Both the position numbers and the translations under genes were made by a program. Below, in pieces: positions 24,700-32,397 of a stretch of 64,000 bases of DNA. A model generated the notes under the pieces. It was given only the letters and a program-made list of their open reading frames with translations, ran no database searches and had not been told where the DNA came from. The stretch is from Chryseobacterium viscerum (GTDB taxonomy: Bacteria; Bacteroidota; Bacteroidia; Flavobacteriales; Weeksellaceae): the NCBI RefSeq assembly GCF_002899945.2, contig NZ_PPEG02000006.1, positions 248,001 through 312,000 on the forward strand, in the 5' to 3' direction. Positions within the stretch are counted from its first letter, which is position 1. Every line of letters starts with the position of its first letter.

Positions 24700-24772
24700 C
24701 AGAAAAAGCTTGTCTGTACTTTTGTGTTTGGTGTAAAGATCTTCTGCTCTTGACAAACTTTTACTTTTTCTC
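24700..24772 (-). ncRNA. Conserved-loop hairpin element, copy 5
   Basis: Arms AGTTTGTC and GACAAGCT (one mismatch), extended by A/T pairs, enclose AAGAGCAGAAGATCTTTA. It separates tRNA-Asn from hairpin copy 4. Confidence 0.55.
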
Positions 24773-24799
24773 CTAAAACAATTAACAATTAGTTACCTG

Positions 24800-24873
24800 C
24801 GATTTTGGAAAGACTTGAACTTTCAACTTCCGGTTTAACAGACCGGTGCTCTAACCAATTGAGCTACAAAATC
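24800..24873 (-). tRNA. tRNA-Asn(GUU)
   Basis: Acceptor GATTTTG/CAAAATC is perfect, discriminator G; anticodon arm CCGGT-CTGTTAA-ACCGG; D-arm GCTC/GAGC. Asparagine G73 is as expected. Confidence 0.9.
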
Positions 24874-24877
24874 ATTG

Positions 24878-24951
24878 TAATTCCGGAAGGACTCGAACCT
24901 TCAACCTTCGGTGTATCAGACCGATACTCTAACCACTTGAGCTACGAAATC
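24878..24951 (-). tRNA. tRNA-Ile(GAU)
   Basis: Acceptor GATTTCG/CGGAATT with two wobble pairs, anticodon arm TCGGT-CTGATAC-ACCGA, T-arm GAAGG-TTCGAGT-CCTTC. It is not next to rRNA genes, where a housekeeping copy would usually lie. Confidence 0.9.
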
Positions 24952-24956
24952 ATTTG

Positions 24957-25028
24957 TATTCCATAAGGGGATCGAACCCTTGTCGTTCGGTAGAAAGCCG
25001 AATGCACTTGCCACTATGCTAATGGAAC
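24957..25028 (-). tRNA. tRNA-Glu(UUC), second copy
   Basis: Acceptor GTTCCAT/ATGGAAT, anticodon arm TTCGG-CTTTCTA-CCGAA, T-arm AAGGG-TTCGATC-CCCTT. The body differs from the first Glu copy, so it is not a simple duplicate. Confidence 0.85.
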
Positions 25029-25034
25029 AAATTG

Positions 25035-25106
25035 TCTGGAAAGCAAGATTCGAACTTGCGACCTCCCGCGTCCAAGACGGGTAAACAACCACCGTTATCT
25101 TTCCAG
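25035..25106 (-). tRNA. tRNA-Pro(UGG)
   Basis: Acceptor CTGGAAA/TTTCCAG is perfect; anticodon arm CCCGT-CTTGGAC-GCGGG; T-arm GCAAG-TTCGAAT-CTTGC. The next 68 bp (25107-25174) hold no clear tRNA. Confidence 0.9.
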
Positions 25107-25174
25107 CTTTGAGGCTCACTTCTGTTTCTTTTCCGGGAGACAGCCGGATTGGAAATTTTCTATGAACCTTTTTG

Positions 25175-25248
25175 TGATCCCGAGAGGATTCGAACCTCTA
25201 ACCCTGGGTTTAGAAAACCCATGCTCTATCCAGTTGAGCTACGGAACC
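25175..25248 (-). tRNA. tRNA-Arg(UCU)
   Basis: Acceptor GGTTCCG/CGGGATC with two G-T pairs; anticodon arm TGGGT-TTTCTAA-ACCCA; T-arm AGAGG-TTCGAAT-CCTCT. Confidence 0.9.
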
Positions 25249-25254
25249 GCTTGG

Positions 25255-25328
25255 TAATCCCAGAAAGATTTGAACTTTCAACTCCCGGTTTAAAAGACCG
25301 GTGCTCTAACCACTTGAGCTATGAGATT
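25255..25328 (-). tRNA. tRNA-Lys(UUU)
   Basis: Acceptor AATCTCA/TGGGATT; anticodon arm CCGGT-CTTTTAA-ACCGG; T-arm GAAAG-TTCAAAT-CTTTC. Confidence 0.9.
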
Positions 25329-25337
25329 TTATATTTT

Positions 25338-25410
25338 GGGTATCTCCGGGGATCGAACCCTGTTCTCCGGTTCCACAGACCGGCGCTTTACCAAATAAGC
25401 TAAAGAAACC
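25338..25410 (-). tRNA. tRNA-His(GUG), first unit of the array
   Basis: Anticodon arm CCGGT-CTGTGGA-ACCGG; discriminator C73 as for histidine. Acceptor GGTTTCT/AGATACC has a T-T mismatch, and position -1 is U, not the usual G. Its 5' end is only 2 nt from the T-run of the terminator at 25412-25443. Confidence 0.85.
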
Positions 25411-25411
25411 A

Positions 25412-25443
25412 TAAAAAAAACGCCTCTTTTCGGGAGGCGCTTC
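25412..25443 (-). terminator. Terminator/attenuator directly in front of the tRNA array
   Basis: On the minus strand CGCCTC-CCGAAAA-GAGGCG is followed by T8 and then, after 2 nt, tRNA-His. No room is left for a promoter between it and the array, so the array must be transcribed through this terminator. Confidence 0.9.
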
Positions 25444-25466
25444 ATATATTTTAACGTAAAAGATCA

Positions 25467-25592
25467 TTAGCTGACCCACGTATATAAGCACCTTTCATCC
25501 ACAATTTCACTATCAAAAATACACAGAACTCCTGTCGGCTCTTGTCCGAATAGTCTTGAATACTGATTGAATATGTTGTGTAACTGTTTCAT
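25467..25592 (-). CDS. 41-aa peptide in the leader of the tRNA array
   Basis: ATG at 25592 opens MKQLHNIFNQYSRLFGQEPTG and ends ERCLYTWVS; a longer in-frame start at 25652 would overlap the promoter's start region. It has its own promoter (25663-25694) and is followed by the terminator at 25412-25443 and then the tRNA array. It may be a stand-alone small protein, or a leader peptide whose translation controls read-through into the tRNAs. No family recognised. Confidence 0.55.
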   Translation of the reverse strand: MKQLHNIFNQYSRLFGQEPTGVLCIFDSEIVDERCLYTWVS

Positions 25593-25662
25593 TTTATTTT
25601 TGTTTGTTTCTAAATTATTTTTAATTGAATCCTGAAAACCTGTTGCTTTCAATTTTCGGTTG

Positions 25663-25694
25663 CAAAGTAAATATGAATTTTTGGAATCCGCAAA
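25663..25694 (-). promoter_or_regulatory. Promoter of the 41-aa ORF and tRNA array
   Basis: On the minus strand TTTG (25694-25691), 20-bp spacer, TTACTTTG (25670-25663), one base off TAnnTTTG. It lacks the Ro/Y element. The remaining DNA up to 25915 shows no gene. Confidence 0.55.
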
Positions 25695-25915
25695 TAAATT
25701 TTCAAATTAAATTGTTGATAATCAACCTATTATACTTTCGTTTTAGAGTAGGGAATTTCTGCCCGCAATATTCTGCAGATATCTTAATTACCTAAATGAT
25801 TGTCTCTCATTGGGTTGCTTATCACTCTATTTTATCGTATTAAAGTTTCATTGTTAATTAAAAATTTTCATGTTTATAGTTATTTTTTTTCATTCTAAAT
25901 AATTTCTGACCTAAA

Positions 25916-25949
25916 AAACAAAAAACGTCTCGATTTTTCGAGACGTTTC
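25916..25949 (-). terminator. Terminator of the 42-aa gene
   Basis: Minus strand AAACGTCTCG-AAAAAT-CGAGACGTTT followed by TTTGTTTTTT. It begins 30 bp after the stop of the 42-aa ORF. Confidence 0.88.
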
Positions 25950-25978
25950 TGTTGTATTTTGATTAATTTTTTACAAGT

Positions 25979-26107
25979 TTATAGTAAATAATTTCCAAAG
26001 TCAGCACATTTCGCCTCATTCCATATCACCTCATCATACCCTAATAACCCTTTATTAGAAGGACTTTCGAATAGTTCTGCATTGATATGTGCTCTTTGTA
26101 TTGTCAT
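25979..26107 (-). CDS. 42-aa stand-alone small protein
   Basis: The frame encodes MTIQRAHINAELFESPSNKG and ends NEAKCADFGNYLL. It lies between a consensus -7 box TATCTTTG (26127-26120), which puts the RNA start within about 10 nt of the ATG, and a strong terminator, so it is a complete, nearly leaderless unit. I do not recognise it. Its size and setting resemble the 41-aa ORF before the tRNA array, though the sequences are not clearly related. Confidence 0.6.
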   Translation of the reverse strand: MTIQRAHINAELFESPSNKGLLGYDEVIWNEAKCADFGNYLL

Positions 26108-26119
26108 AATTTTCTGGGG

Positions 26120-26127
26120 CAAAGATA
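26120..26127 (-). promoter_or_regulatory. -7 element of the 42-aa gene
   Basis: TATCTTTG on the minus strand, a full match to TAnnTTTG, 13 bp upstream of the ATG. No clear -33 TTG is seen. Confidence 0.5.
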
Positions 26128-26582
26128 AATATTTTTTGATATTATTTTATAATTTTCACAAGCTCGGGAAGGTTTTGGATACGCAAAAGCGCAAAATGAT
26201 ATCAAAAAACTCTTATAATCTGCAAGGATTTTATCTGCGATAAAATTGAACACTTTCTATTTTTAGGTCTCTCGCAGATTATTCAGATTGAGCAGATGTT
26301 TATGTAAGAATCTGATTAATGTCTTTAATCTGTAAAACGTTTTTAATCTTTATTTGCTGAAAATCTTCGATTTTCTTGCGTCTTAAAAATTATACATAAA
26401 ACTTAGAAAACCTTTGCGTCTTTGCGATTTTCCAACAAAACAGAATTACTGTGTTATCTTAAACGCAAAGTTTTAATTTGATAGTTTTTTATTTTAAGAG
26501 AGCTAAGGGGAATCAATTACCATTGATTGGATGAAGCTGGTGTTATATTTTCCCTAATAAAAAGTTCACCATTTTTCTTGTT
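26128..26582. other. Intergenic, dispersed repeat fragments only
   Basis: Contains a hairpin repeat GCTGAAAATCTTCGATTTTC (26356-26375) whose relative lies near 34310-34338, and an ACCTTTGCGTCTTTGCG fragment whose reverse resembles CGCAAAGGCGCAAAG near 34275. No gene seen. Confidence 0.5.
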
Positions 26583-27611
26583 TTAATTTCTGAACATTTT
26601 ATTTCTTCCTGTTTTGAATCTGGAAATGTCTTTCAGAATCACCTCATCATTGGGATTAAAAAATTTCAATTCATTCACAATTTCTGAGCGGGTAGCTACT
26701 TTTTCAGCAATGATTTCATAGGCTATATTTCGTGTTGCAGCATGTAATTTCGGGTCTTTTTTGAACTCATGCTTCATCGCTTCAAGGTAAGTGATCTTTT
26801 TGTGAGCCGGAGTTTTTTGATATAAATACTGTATTTCAGATTCCAGTTTTTTAACATCAAAGATATTGGCAAAGTAGTTATTCAAGCAGTTGAATGCATC
26901 TTTGTCTTCTTCCCATCCTTTCAGCAATACTTTTTGAGCATCTTCTGTTTTTTCCATTTTTTTACGAAATATCAAAGAAGCTTTTACCATCTGATTATTG
27001 GTCACATAATCATCTGCAACGATCTGATAATAAGTATGGGCATTTTTAAGATCGTTGATTTCTTTATAGAGATCTCCTACTTTTTCTTTCTGCTCCATTT
27101 CTTTGTAGAGGTCAATTGCTTTTTTGTATTGCTTTGCTTTTTCATAACAAATTGCAGCATCGGATTTATTGTTCAGCTTTTTAAGATAGACTACGGCTGC
27201 TTCATTGTAGAACCCTCCATTTTCCAGTGTCTTTGCACCTCTGTAGTTATCCTGCAGCAGATTCATGTAAACTCTTGCTGCTTTTTTATAATTATTTTCA
27301 GCAATATATTTTTCGGCAAGTTCTTCGTATTTGCTACGGATCCTGTCAAAAAGGGAATTTTCCAGGTAGAAATTGCTGCTTCCACTCCCTTTTCTTCCTG
27401 ATGAATTTCTGTTGTTTTGTTCTTTATCTTTTAAAGAAGTGATCACAATAAGGATAATAAAGGCGGCTATTAAAAAGACAACCAATGTCCCGATGACACT
27501 CCAGAAACTCTCATGGAAAAGCTGGGCAACGATTCCGATGACCTTAAATAGGGCCAACAGCATGAATGCAGCTATAAATTTGTCTATAAATTTCTGTTTA
27601 TTCATCATCAT
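26583..27611 (-). CDS. Membrane-anchored TPR protein of the MoxR/bpX cluster
   Basis: The 342-aa protein has two membrane helices in the first 60 residues (MLLALFKVIGIVAQLF; IGTLVVFLIAAFIILIVI), a charged linker, then TPR-like repeats (YKKAARVYMNLL, NEAAVVYLKKL, YKKAIDLYKEM). Its ATG overlaps the end of the upstream bpX-type gene, so the two are translationally coupled. It is the last gene of the MoxR operon. A scaffold at the inner membrane is likely; exact role unknown. Confidence 0.75.
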   Translation of the reverse strand: MMMNKQKFIDKFIAAFMLLALFKVIGIVAQLFHESFWSVIGTLVVFLIAAFIILIVITSLKDKEQNNRNSSGRKGSGSSNFYLENSLFDRIRSKYEELAEKYIAENNYKKAARVYMNLLQDNYRGAKTLENGGFYNEAAVVYLKKLNNKSDAAICYEKAKQYKKAIDLYKEMEQKEKVGDLYKEINDLKNAHTYYQIVADDYVTNNQMVKASLIFRKKMEKTEDAQKVLLKGWEEDKDAFNCLNNYFANIFDVKKLESEIQYLYQKTPAHKKITYLEAMKHEFKKDPKLHAATRNIAYEIIAEKVATRSEIVNELKFFNPNDEVILKDISRFKTGRNKMFRN

Positions 27612-29295
27612 CGGAGTTTAAAATGGTTTTATCATCTCTGAAAAGACGATACAAAAGTAGCATCACACAAATCACAAGAACCCACACAAACCAGTTGTAT
27701 CCAAACATTTCTACCAACGGATAGAACAGATAAATCAGCATAGCTACCAGGATTGCTATTAAAATAAATTTCACCCAGGCAGGTACATTATCGCCACCAA
27801 GGTTTAATGATTTATTTTTAAATAGAAACAAATACAATCCTACTCCGGCAATCATCAGGATTACCATATACATAATGTCTGAAACCGGGGCCTTTTTTTC
27901 CAATGGAGTTCCTTCTGAGCCCATTCCTTTAACCTTTGATTGATCAATGGATGCGGAAGAAGGATCTACGATATCCAGTGTACCGTAAAGTTTTCCTAGT
28001 GAGTCAGCCATCAAAGCCTTTCTTTTCTTCAGAAGAAATTTTACGACGTCCCCATTTACAGGTTTCCCTCTGGTATACTGCTTCAGGGAATCTGAAATTG
28101 TACGTTCCAGCTTCTCGGTTTTTCCTTCTATATGCTTTGTGATTTTTTTGGTGTAAATGGTTTTAAGAGAATCCCGGCTTTGCTTTTCTTTATTCACAAG
28201 CTTTTCGATGTCTCTTCCTATTTCTCCTACTTCTCTGCCACCCGCTTTTTTATAATCTTCTTTGGCTTCCTTTGTTTTAGTTTCAATAATTCCGGCATTA
28301 AGAAGTTCTTTGGATAATCCTTTTCTCGTCTGATGATATATGGAATCGATCTTAAAATCAATTTCCGAGATTCCGGACTGAAAAGCAATCATATCAGAAG
28401 GTGCTTTTACAGCATCCTTTACAATTTTCCCTGAAGAAGTACCATTTTCGTCCTGTTCGGGGTTCTTTTGATCTGAAGGTAATGCAATCTTTAAGACTAT
28501 AGCTGCAATAATAACTGCCCAGAATATTCTGCGGAAATTTTTTGTTCCTGCACTCTCGATTTTACCCTTGGAACCTCCACCAAATAATCCTTCCAGCCAG
28601 GTGAATTTTCCAAAGCCATCTCCTCTTGAAGTTCCCATGACATCCAGAGAAACGCCCAATTCTACTGCTCTTTCAGGATATTTTTCAATGTATTTTAAAT
28701 ATTTTTCTATTTCTTTTTTATTCCCGGCCATTACTTTTTTAAGGTCAAACGGCAGGTTGTTCATCCATTCTTCTTCCGTTTGCTTTGGCTGTAATGCTTC
28801 CATCACTTTTTCGTCATCTATTTCAACGGTATAGCTTTCAATTTTTTGAGGAATTGAAACTCCATTCAGAGGTTTTCTGATATTCTCATCTATAATACCA
28901 GGTTCCTGAATCAATGAGATCCAGTCGATTTCTTCAGTTAGTTTTACCAGTCCGAATTCGGGATGCATAATCAGAAAATGAGAATCAAGCTGTACCCAGT
29001 CTTCCGGATTTATTTTAGGATAAAAAGTAGTGTTTTCAGGGATGAAAAGCTTGTTATCTACACACTGGAAGTAAGCATTCCTGCCTATTTCCTGCGGGGC
29101 ATTGTCATTAAAAACAAGGAAACAACCGTACAGTACATTGGGACTGTTGGTCGGAATGGCATAAGATTTTACCTGGCTTAAATCAATCCCAAGCATTTCC
29201 ATTTCCTGAAGCCATACCACGGGTGAAGAGCCTCTGATCAAAAGCCCCTTTTTGGGATAGTTATTTTTCGGGAAAGGTTTTATTCTAAGCTCCAT
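27598..29295 (-). CDS. bpX-type protein with membrane segments (ternary system)
   Basis: In this 565-aa protein residues 1-150 are a beta-rich domain (MELRIKPFPKNNYPKKGLLI), followed by one membrane helix near 260 (IFWAVIIAAIVLKIAL), a long coiled-coil-like region, and three C-terminal membrane helices. The layout fits the bpX proteins of the MoxR-vWA-beta-propeller ternary systems described by Aravind and co-workers; I cannot give the bpX subtype. It overlaps the genes on both sides by about 10 bases. Confidence 0.65.
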   Translation of the reverse strand: MELRIKPFPKNNYPKKGLLIRGSSPVVWLQEMEMLGIDLSQVKSYAIPTNSPNVLYGCFLVFNDNAPQEIGRNAYFQCVDNKLFIPENTTFYPKINPEDWVQLDSHFLIMHPEFGLVKLTEEIDWISLIQEPGIIDENIRKPLNGVSIPQKIESYTVEIDDEKVMEALQPKQTEEEWMNNLPFDLKKVMAGNKKEIEKYLKYIEKYPERAVELGVSLDVMGTSRGDGFGKFTWLEGLFGGGSKGKIESAGTKNFRRIFWAVIIAAIVLKIALPSDQKNPEQDENGTSSGKIVKDAVKAPSDMIAFQSGISEIDFKIDSIYHQTRKGLSKELLNAGIIETKTKEAKEDYKKAGGREVGEIGRDIEKLVNKEKQSRDSLKTIYTKKITKHIEGKTEKLERTISDSLKQYTRGKPVNGDVVKFLLKKRKALMADSLGKLYGTLDIVDPSSASIDQSKVKGMGSEGTPLEKKAPVSDIMYMVILMIAGVGLYLFLFKNKSLNLGGDNVPAWVKFILIAILVAMLIYLFYPLVEMFGYNWFVWVLVICVMLLLYRLFRDDKTILNSDDDE

Positions 29296-31663
29296 AATCC
29301 AAAATCTGTTCTATAAACGGTTTCAAAAACCTGTCGCACATATCATCTATTGTTCTTACTTTCAGCAGAGCATGTTCCGGGAGATAATATTCTGAGCCTC
29401 CAAATTCAGTATAGGTTGCCAAAGAGAGAAATCCATTAGCCGTGGAAGGAATAAAAAACTCTTCAATACTCTTGTTGCTGCTTCGGAAAGTCAGCATTCC
29501 CCGTGAGTCTGCAATAATCTCGCTCCCATCGGGAAATGTAAATTTATTTTTATGCTGTTCGGCAAAAATTTTAATATCATATCTATTTTTAGAAAAATTC
29601 AGGGTGCTTTCTGAGGTACAGTATAATTCATTTCCGGAAATGACCAGATTTTCATATTGATTGATTCCTATTTTATTGAAATTATTAATGATTCTCAACC
29701 CACTACCGTTCAGTTTGGCGACTTCGGCTTCGGCTTTTATATTATTTTTTTCAAATTCTTTATCTTTTTCAGTAATAGGTTCTATAGAGATACTTCCATC
29801 AATATTTATTTTATAATGAGCAGGATTAAACTCCTCATGCAGGTAAAAACTTCGCCCAAAATAAATCAGCTGGCAGTGTCCAGGAATATTCATCCCGGTA
29901 AGGTTCTGCTCAGAGTATTCCTTTGTATTAAGATTAAGCTTTGATATTAATTTTTGATCAGCCTGATACTGGCACAGAATAAAATGCTGCTGCCTATTTT
30001 TTGCCAACGCAAACTGTCCTTTGGGTTTTATGGAAATGTTATCGAATAATACTTCACAGCCATGAAATGTTTTATAGTAATCATAAGAGTGTCTGTCGTA
30101 ATAATTATCAGAAAGATAGGTTTTCAGCAATTGCTTTTTTGAACTCAGGATAAAGAATTCCCCCTCGTATAAAAACTGTGCAATCTTATTAATCGGTGTT
30201 GGGAATAAGACCGGATAATTTTGCGGAAGATCCGTTTTCTTCCCATTGAAGTTATGAATGGATTGTCTTTGTTGTGGAGGATTAGCCCACAGTTCCTGCA
30301 ATGGAAGTTTTATTTTCTGAATATGTTTTCTGGCTCCTTTGTGATGTTTATAAAAATTTAGCTCACCATCTGAACTGGTAGTGACCAAAAACTTAAGCCG
30401 GTCTCTGTTCTGATGGACTACCCGCTGAACTTTTTCATCCTCCATGTTCTCCTGATGGGTAATAAAGAAAACTTCAATATCTTTTTCGGCATGTTCCTGA
30501 TTAAAAAAATGTTCCAACGCTTCCGAAACTTCGAGAACCGGGCTCACCTGATTAAGGTTTTCAACGACTTCTTCCACCTTGTTGAGGGTAATCGGAACAC
30601 CTGCCAGTCCTAAAGCAAAAACTTTACATTCAGAATGGGCCTTCGGATGTTTGATGACGGCAATAGCAGAAGCAAAAGCCAATACTTTTGGCGTCCCCCA
30701 GTTTCTAAGGGAAGTATCAATCAGGATAATTCTTTCAAAAACATTTTCTTCAGGCGGAATTTCTCTTTGAATGTAAAGAGCTTCATTATTGGCCACACGA
30801 TTCATAAAAACATCATCTTCATTGGCAAATTCGGATAGAAGCATTCTGTGAAAGTCACCTTTGTTAGCCATATCAGATATCCCTCCAATAGGCTGTTCTC
30901 CGGGAGAAAGATGACGCATCGGAATTTTCAGTCCGCTCCATATTCTTTTGATCAGACTTCCTACCTGAAATGTTTTAGGCTCTTCAATCAATTCTTTGAT
31001 AAAGTCTTTATTGGTATCCGCCGTTGCTTCTTCTTCTACCACTTCATCATCCAACTCCGGCTCATCAACCAGGCCTTTCATAGCATCAATGATAGATTGC
31101 GCAGTAGGAAATTTTTCGTTCAGATCCAAAGCACTTAAATCTTTGTTTAAGGCTAATGAACCGGTATCTTGCTGTTCTGCACAAGAAGCCAGTTCGTGCG
31201 GTCTTTTATAATAGATTCTTATATGAGCTTCAGCATTTACTGAAGATATTCTGTTGTGCCCATTTTTGAATAAGGTCTGCAGAAGTACAATTCTGTTTTG
31301 TTTCTGCTTGTAAACGTTGGGAAGTAATCGTATTTTTTCAAGAAATTCAATTTGTTTTTCCACATTGAATTCGAAATCCTCTCCACTGTAAAACTCAGCG
31401 GTACGTCTTAACGGACCGGCAAAATCTACATATCCGTCCTGCATCGCATACAGCATCATAAGCAATGCTCCGAATGGAGGCCATCCCTGCGGCTGAAGTT
31501 CTTTAAGGATCTCCATCACATAAGGCCTGTAAGCAATCGCTCCCACTCCCGGAACCGAGAGGAGATTGTTTTCGTGATAACCGGAATCACCGGGAACATC
31601 TTCATCAGTTTTCCATTCCCAGAAGTAATTTTCATAGGACTGGAAATAGGCCTTTAATTCCAT
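29285..31663 (-). CDS. bpX / vWA / beta-propeller protein of the ternary system
   Basis: In this 792-aa protein an N-terminal helical domain (about 1-170) precedes a vWA-like domain (about 290-450: ERIILIDTSLRNWG with a degenerate MIDAS, DxSLR instead of DxSxS) and a C-terminal region of repeated beta strands that fits a propeller (about 480-780). It overlaps its neighbours by 10 bp on each side. In such systems MoxR ATPases are thought to act with vWA proteins as regulated chaperones in conflict defence. The loss of the last MIDAS serine suggests weaker metal binding. Confidence 0.7.
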   Translation of the reverse strand: MELKAYFQSYENYFWEWKTDEDVPGDSGYHENNLLSVPGVGAIAYRPYVMEILKELQPQGWPPFGALLMMLYAMQDGYVDFAGPLRRTAEFYSGEDFEFNVEKQIEFLEKIRLLPNVYKQKQNRIVLLQTLFKNGHNRISSVNAEAHIRIYYKRPHELASCAEQQDTGSLALNKDLSALDLNEKFPTAQSIIDAMKGLVDEPELDDEVVEEEATADTNKDFIKELIEEPKTFQVGSLIKRIWSGLKIPMRHLSPGEQPIGGISDMANKGDFHRMLLSEFANEDDVFMNRVANNEALYIQREIPPEENVFERIILIDTSLRNWGTPKVLAFASAIAVIKHPKAHSECKVFALGLAGVPITLNKVEEVVENLNQVSPVLEVSEALEHFFNQEHAEKDIEVFFITHQENMEDEKVQRVVHQNRDRLKFLVTTSSDGELNFYKHHKGARKHIQKIKLPLQELWANPPQQRQSIHNFNGKKTDLPQNYPVLFPTPINKIAQFLYEGEFFILSSKKQLLKTYLSDNYYDRHSYDYYKTFHGCEVLFDNISIKPKGQFALAKNRQQHFILCQYQADQKLISKLNLNTKEYSEQNLTGMNIPGHCQLIYFGRSFYLHEEFNPAHYKINIDGSISIEPITEKDKEFEKNNIKAEAEVAKLNGSGLRIINNFNKIGINQYENLVISGNELYCTSESTLNFSKNRYDIKIFAEQHKNKFTFPDGSEIIADSRGMLTFRSSNKSIEEFFIPSTANGFLSLATYTEFGGSEYYLPEHALLKVRTIDDMCDRFLKPFIEQILDYGA

Positions 31664-32397
31664 TCTCTTGATTTTTCTGTAAGACGAAATGAGCTTACTG
31701 ACAACGGGCGGAAATCTGTTTCTTTTATTAAAAGGTAGTTTCCATTTTCATCCCAAAGCAACCATCCTTCCGACTCTTTATTATATTTCTGCTGTAGCAG
31801 TGTACTTACATTTTTAAATTCAAAATCCAGACCTGCCGGCAGTAAATGTCTGTCTTTTGTCCAATAGGTCTTTCCGGGAAAGCTCAATAATGGAACACCC
31901 ATAAACAGGGCTTTATCTCCCAAAACAGTCCATTTTATTTTTTCAAGTTTAAACCTGGGTAATGCTGTGATACTTTCCTTAATATCAGCAATACTGCTCA
32001 GTAAAGCAACTACAGGCTGTTCTTCGTTACTTTCTTTTAACCTTACCTGAACCTGTTCCTGAATTCCAAAATAGTTTTGATTCGAAGGCGGAAAAGTAAG
32101 CTGCAATGCCTTGTCTATAGATATCCAAAGCAATGCTGTTCTCATTTTTTTACTCGGAACCAAAGCCTCTTTCCTGAACAAAAGACCATCCCTAAGCTCA
32201 TACAGAATAAAGTCCGGTAATTGTTGTATTTCCGGTGCTGCTGCCTGCTCATCGGTAAAACCTCTCAGCCAGATTATCTCTTCTTCCACTGCAATCTGAA
32301 TGTTTTTCCAGTCTCTGATGGAGCCCAGAAAATCTTCATTGGGACGGGGAAGTTCTGCCCAAAATTCTTTTAAACGCTTTGAAGGATCTTCTGCCAT
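31654..32397 (-). CDS. bpX-type protein of the ternary system
   Basis: The 247-aa protein starts MAEDPSKRLKEFWAELPRPNEDFL. It appears beta-rich (ALFMGVPLLSFPGKTYWTKD; EGWLLWDENGNYLLI) and has no catalytic motif or membrane segment. It overlaps MoxR by 28 bp and the vWA protein by 10 bp, so it is made with them. Its position matches the small bpX component of MoxR-vWA-bpX ternary systems. The subtype is not assigned. Confidence 0.65.
   Translation of the reverse strand: MAEDPSKRLKEFWAELPRPNEDFLGSIRDWKNIQIAVEEEIIWLRGFTDEQAAAPEIQQLPDFILYELRDGLLFRKEALVPSKKMRTALLWISIDKALQLTFPPSNQNYFGIQEQVQVRLKESNEEQPVVALLSSIADIKESITALPRFKLEKIKWTVLGDKALFMGVPLLSFPGKTYWTKDRHLLPAGLDFEFKNVSTLLQQKYNKESEGWLLWDENGNYLLIKETDFRPLSVSSFRLTEKSREWN

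Noticed and set aside
25451..25470. AACGTAAAAGATCATTAG as a Ro/Y element before the tRNA array
   Set aside because: Wrong orientation for the array, only half of the motif, and it overlaps the end of the 41-aa ORF.
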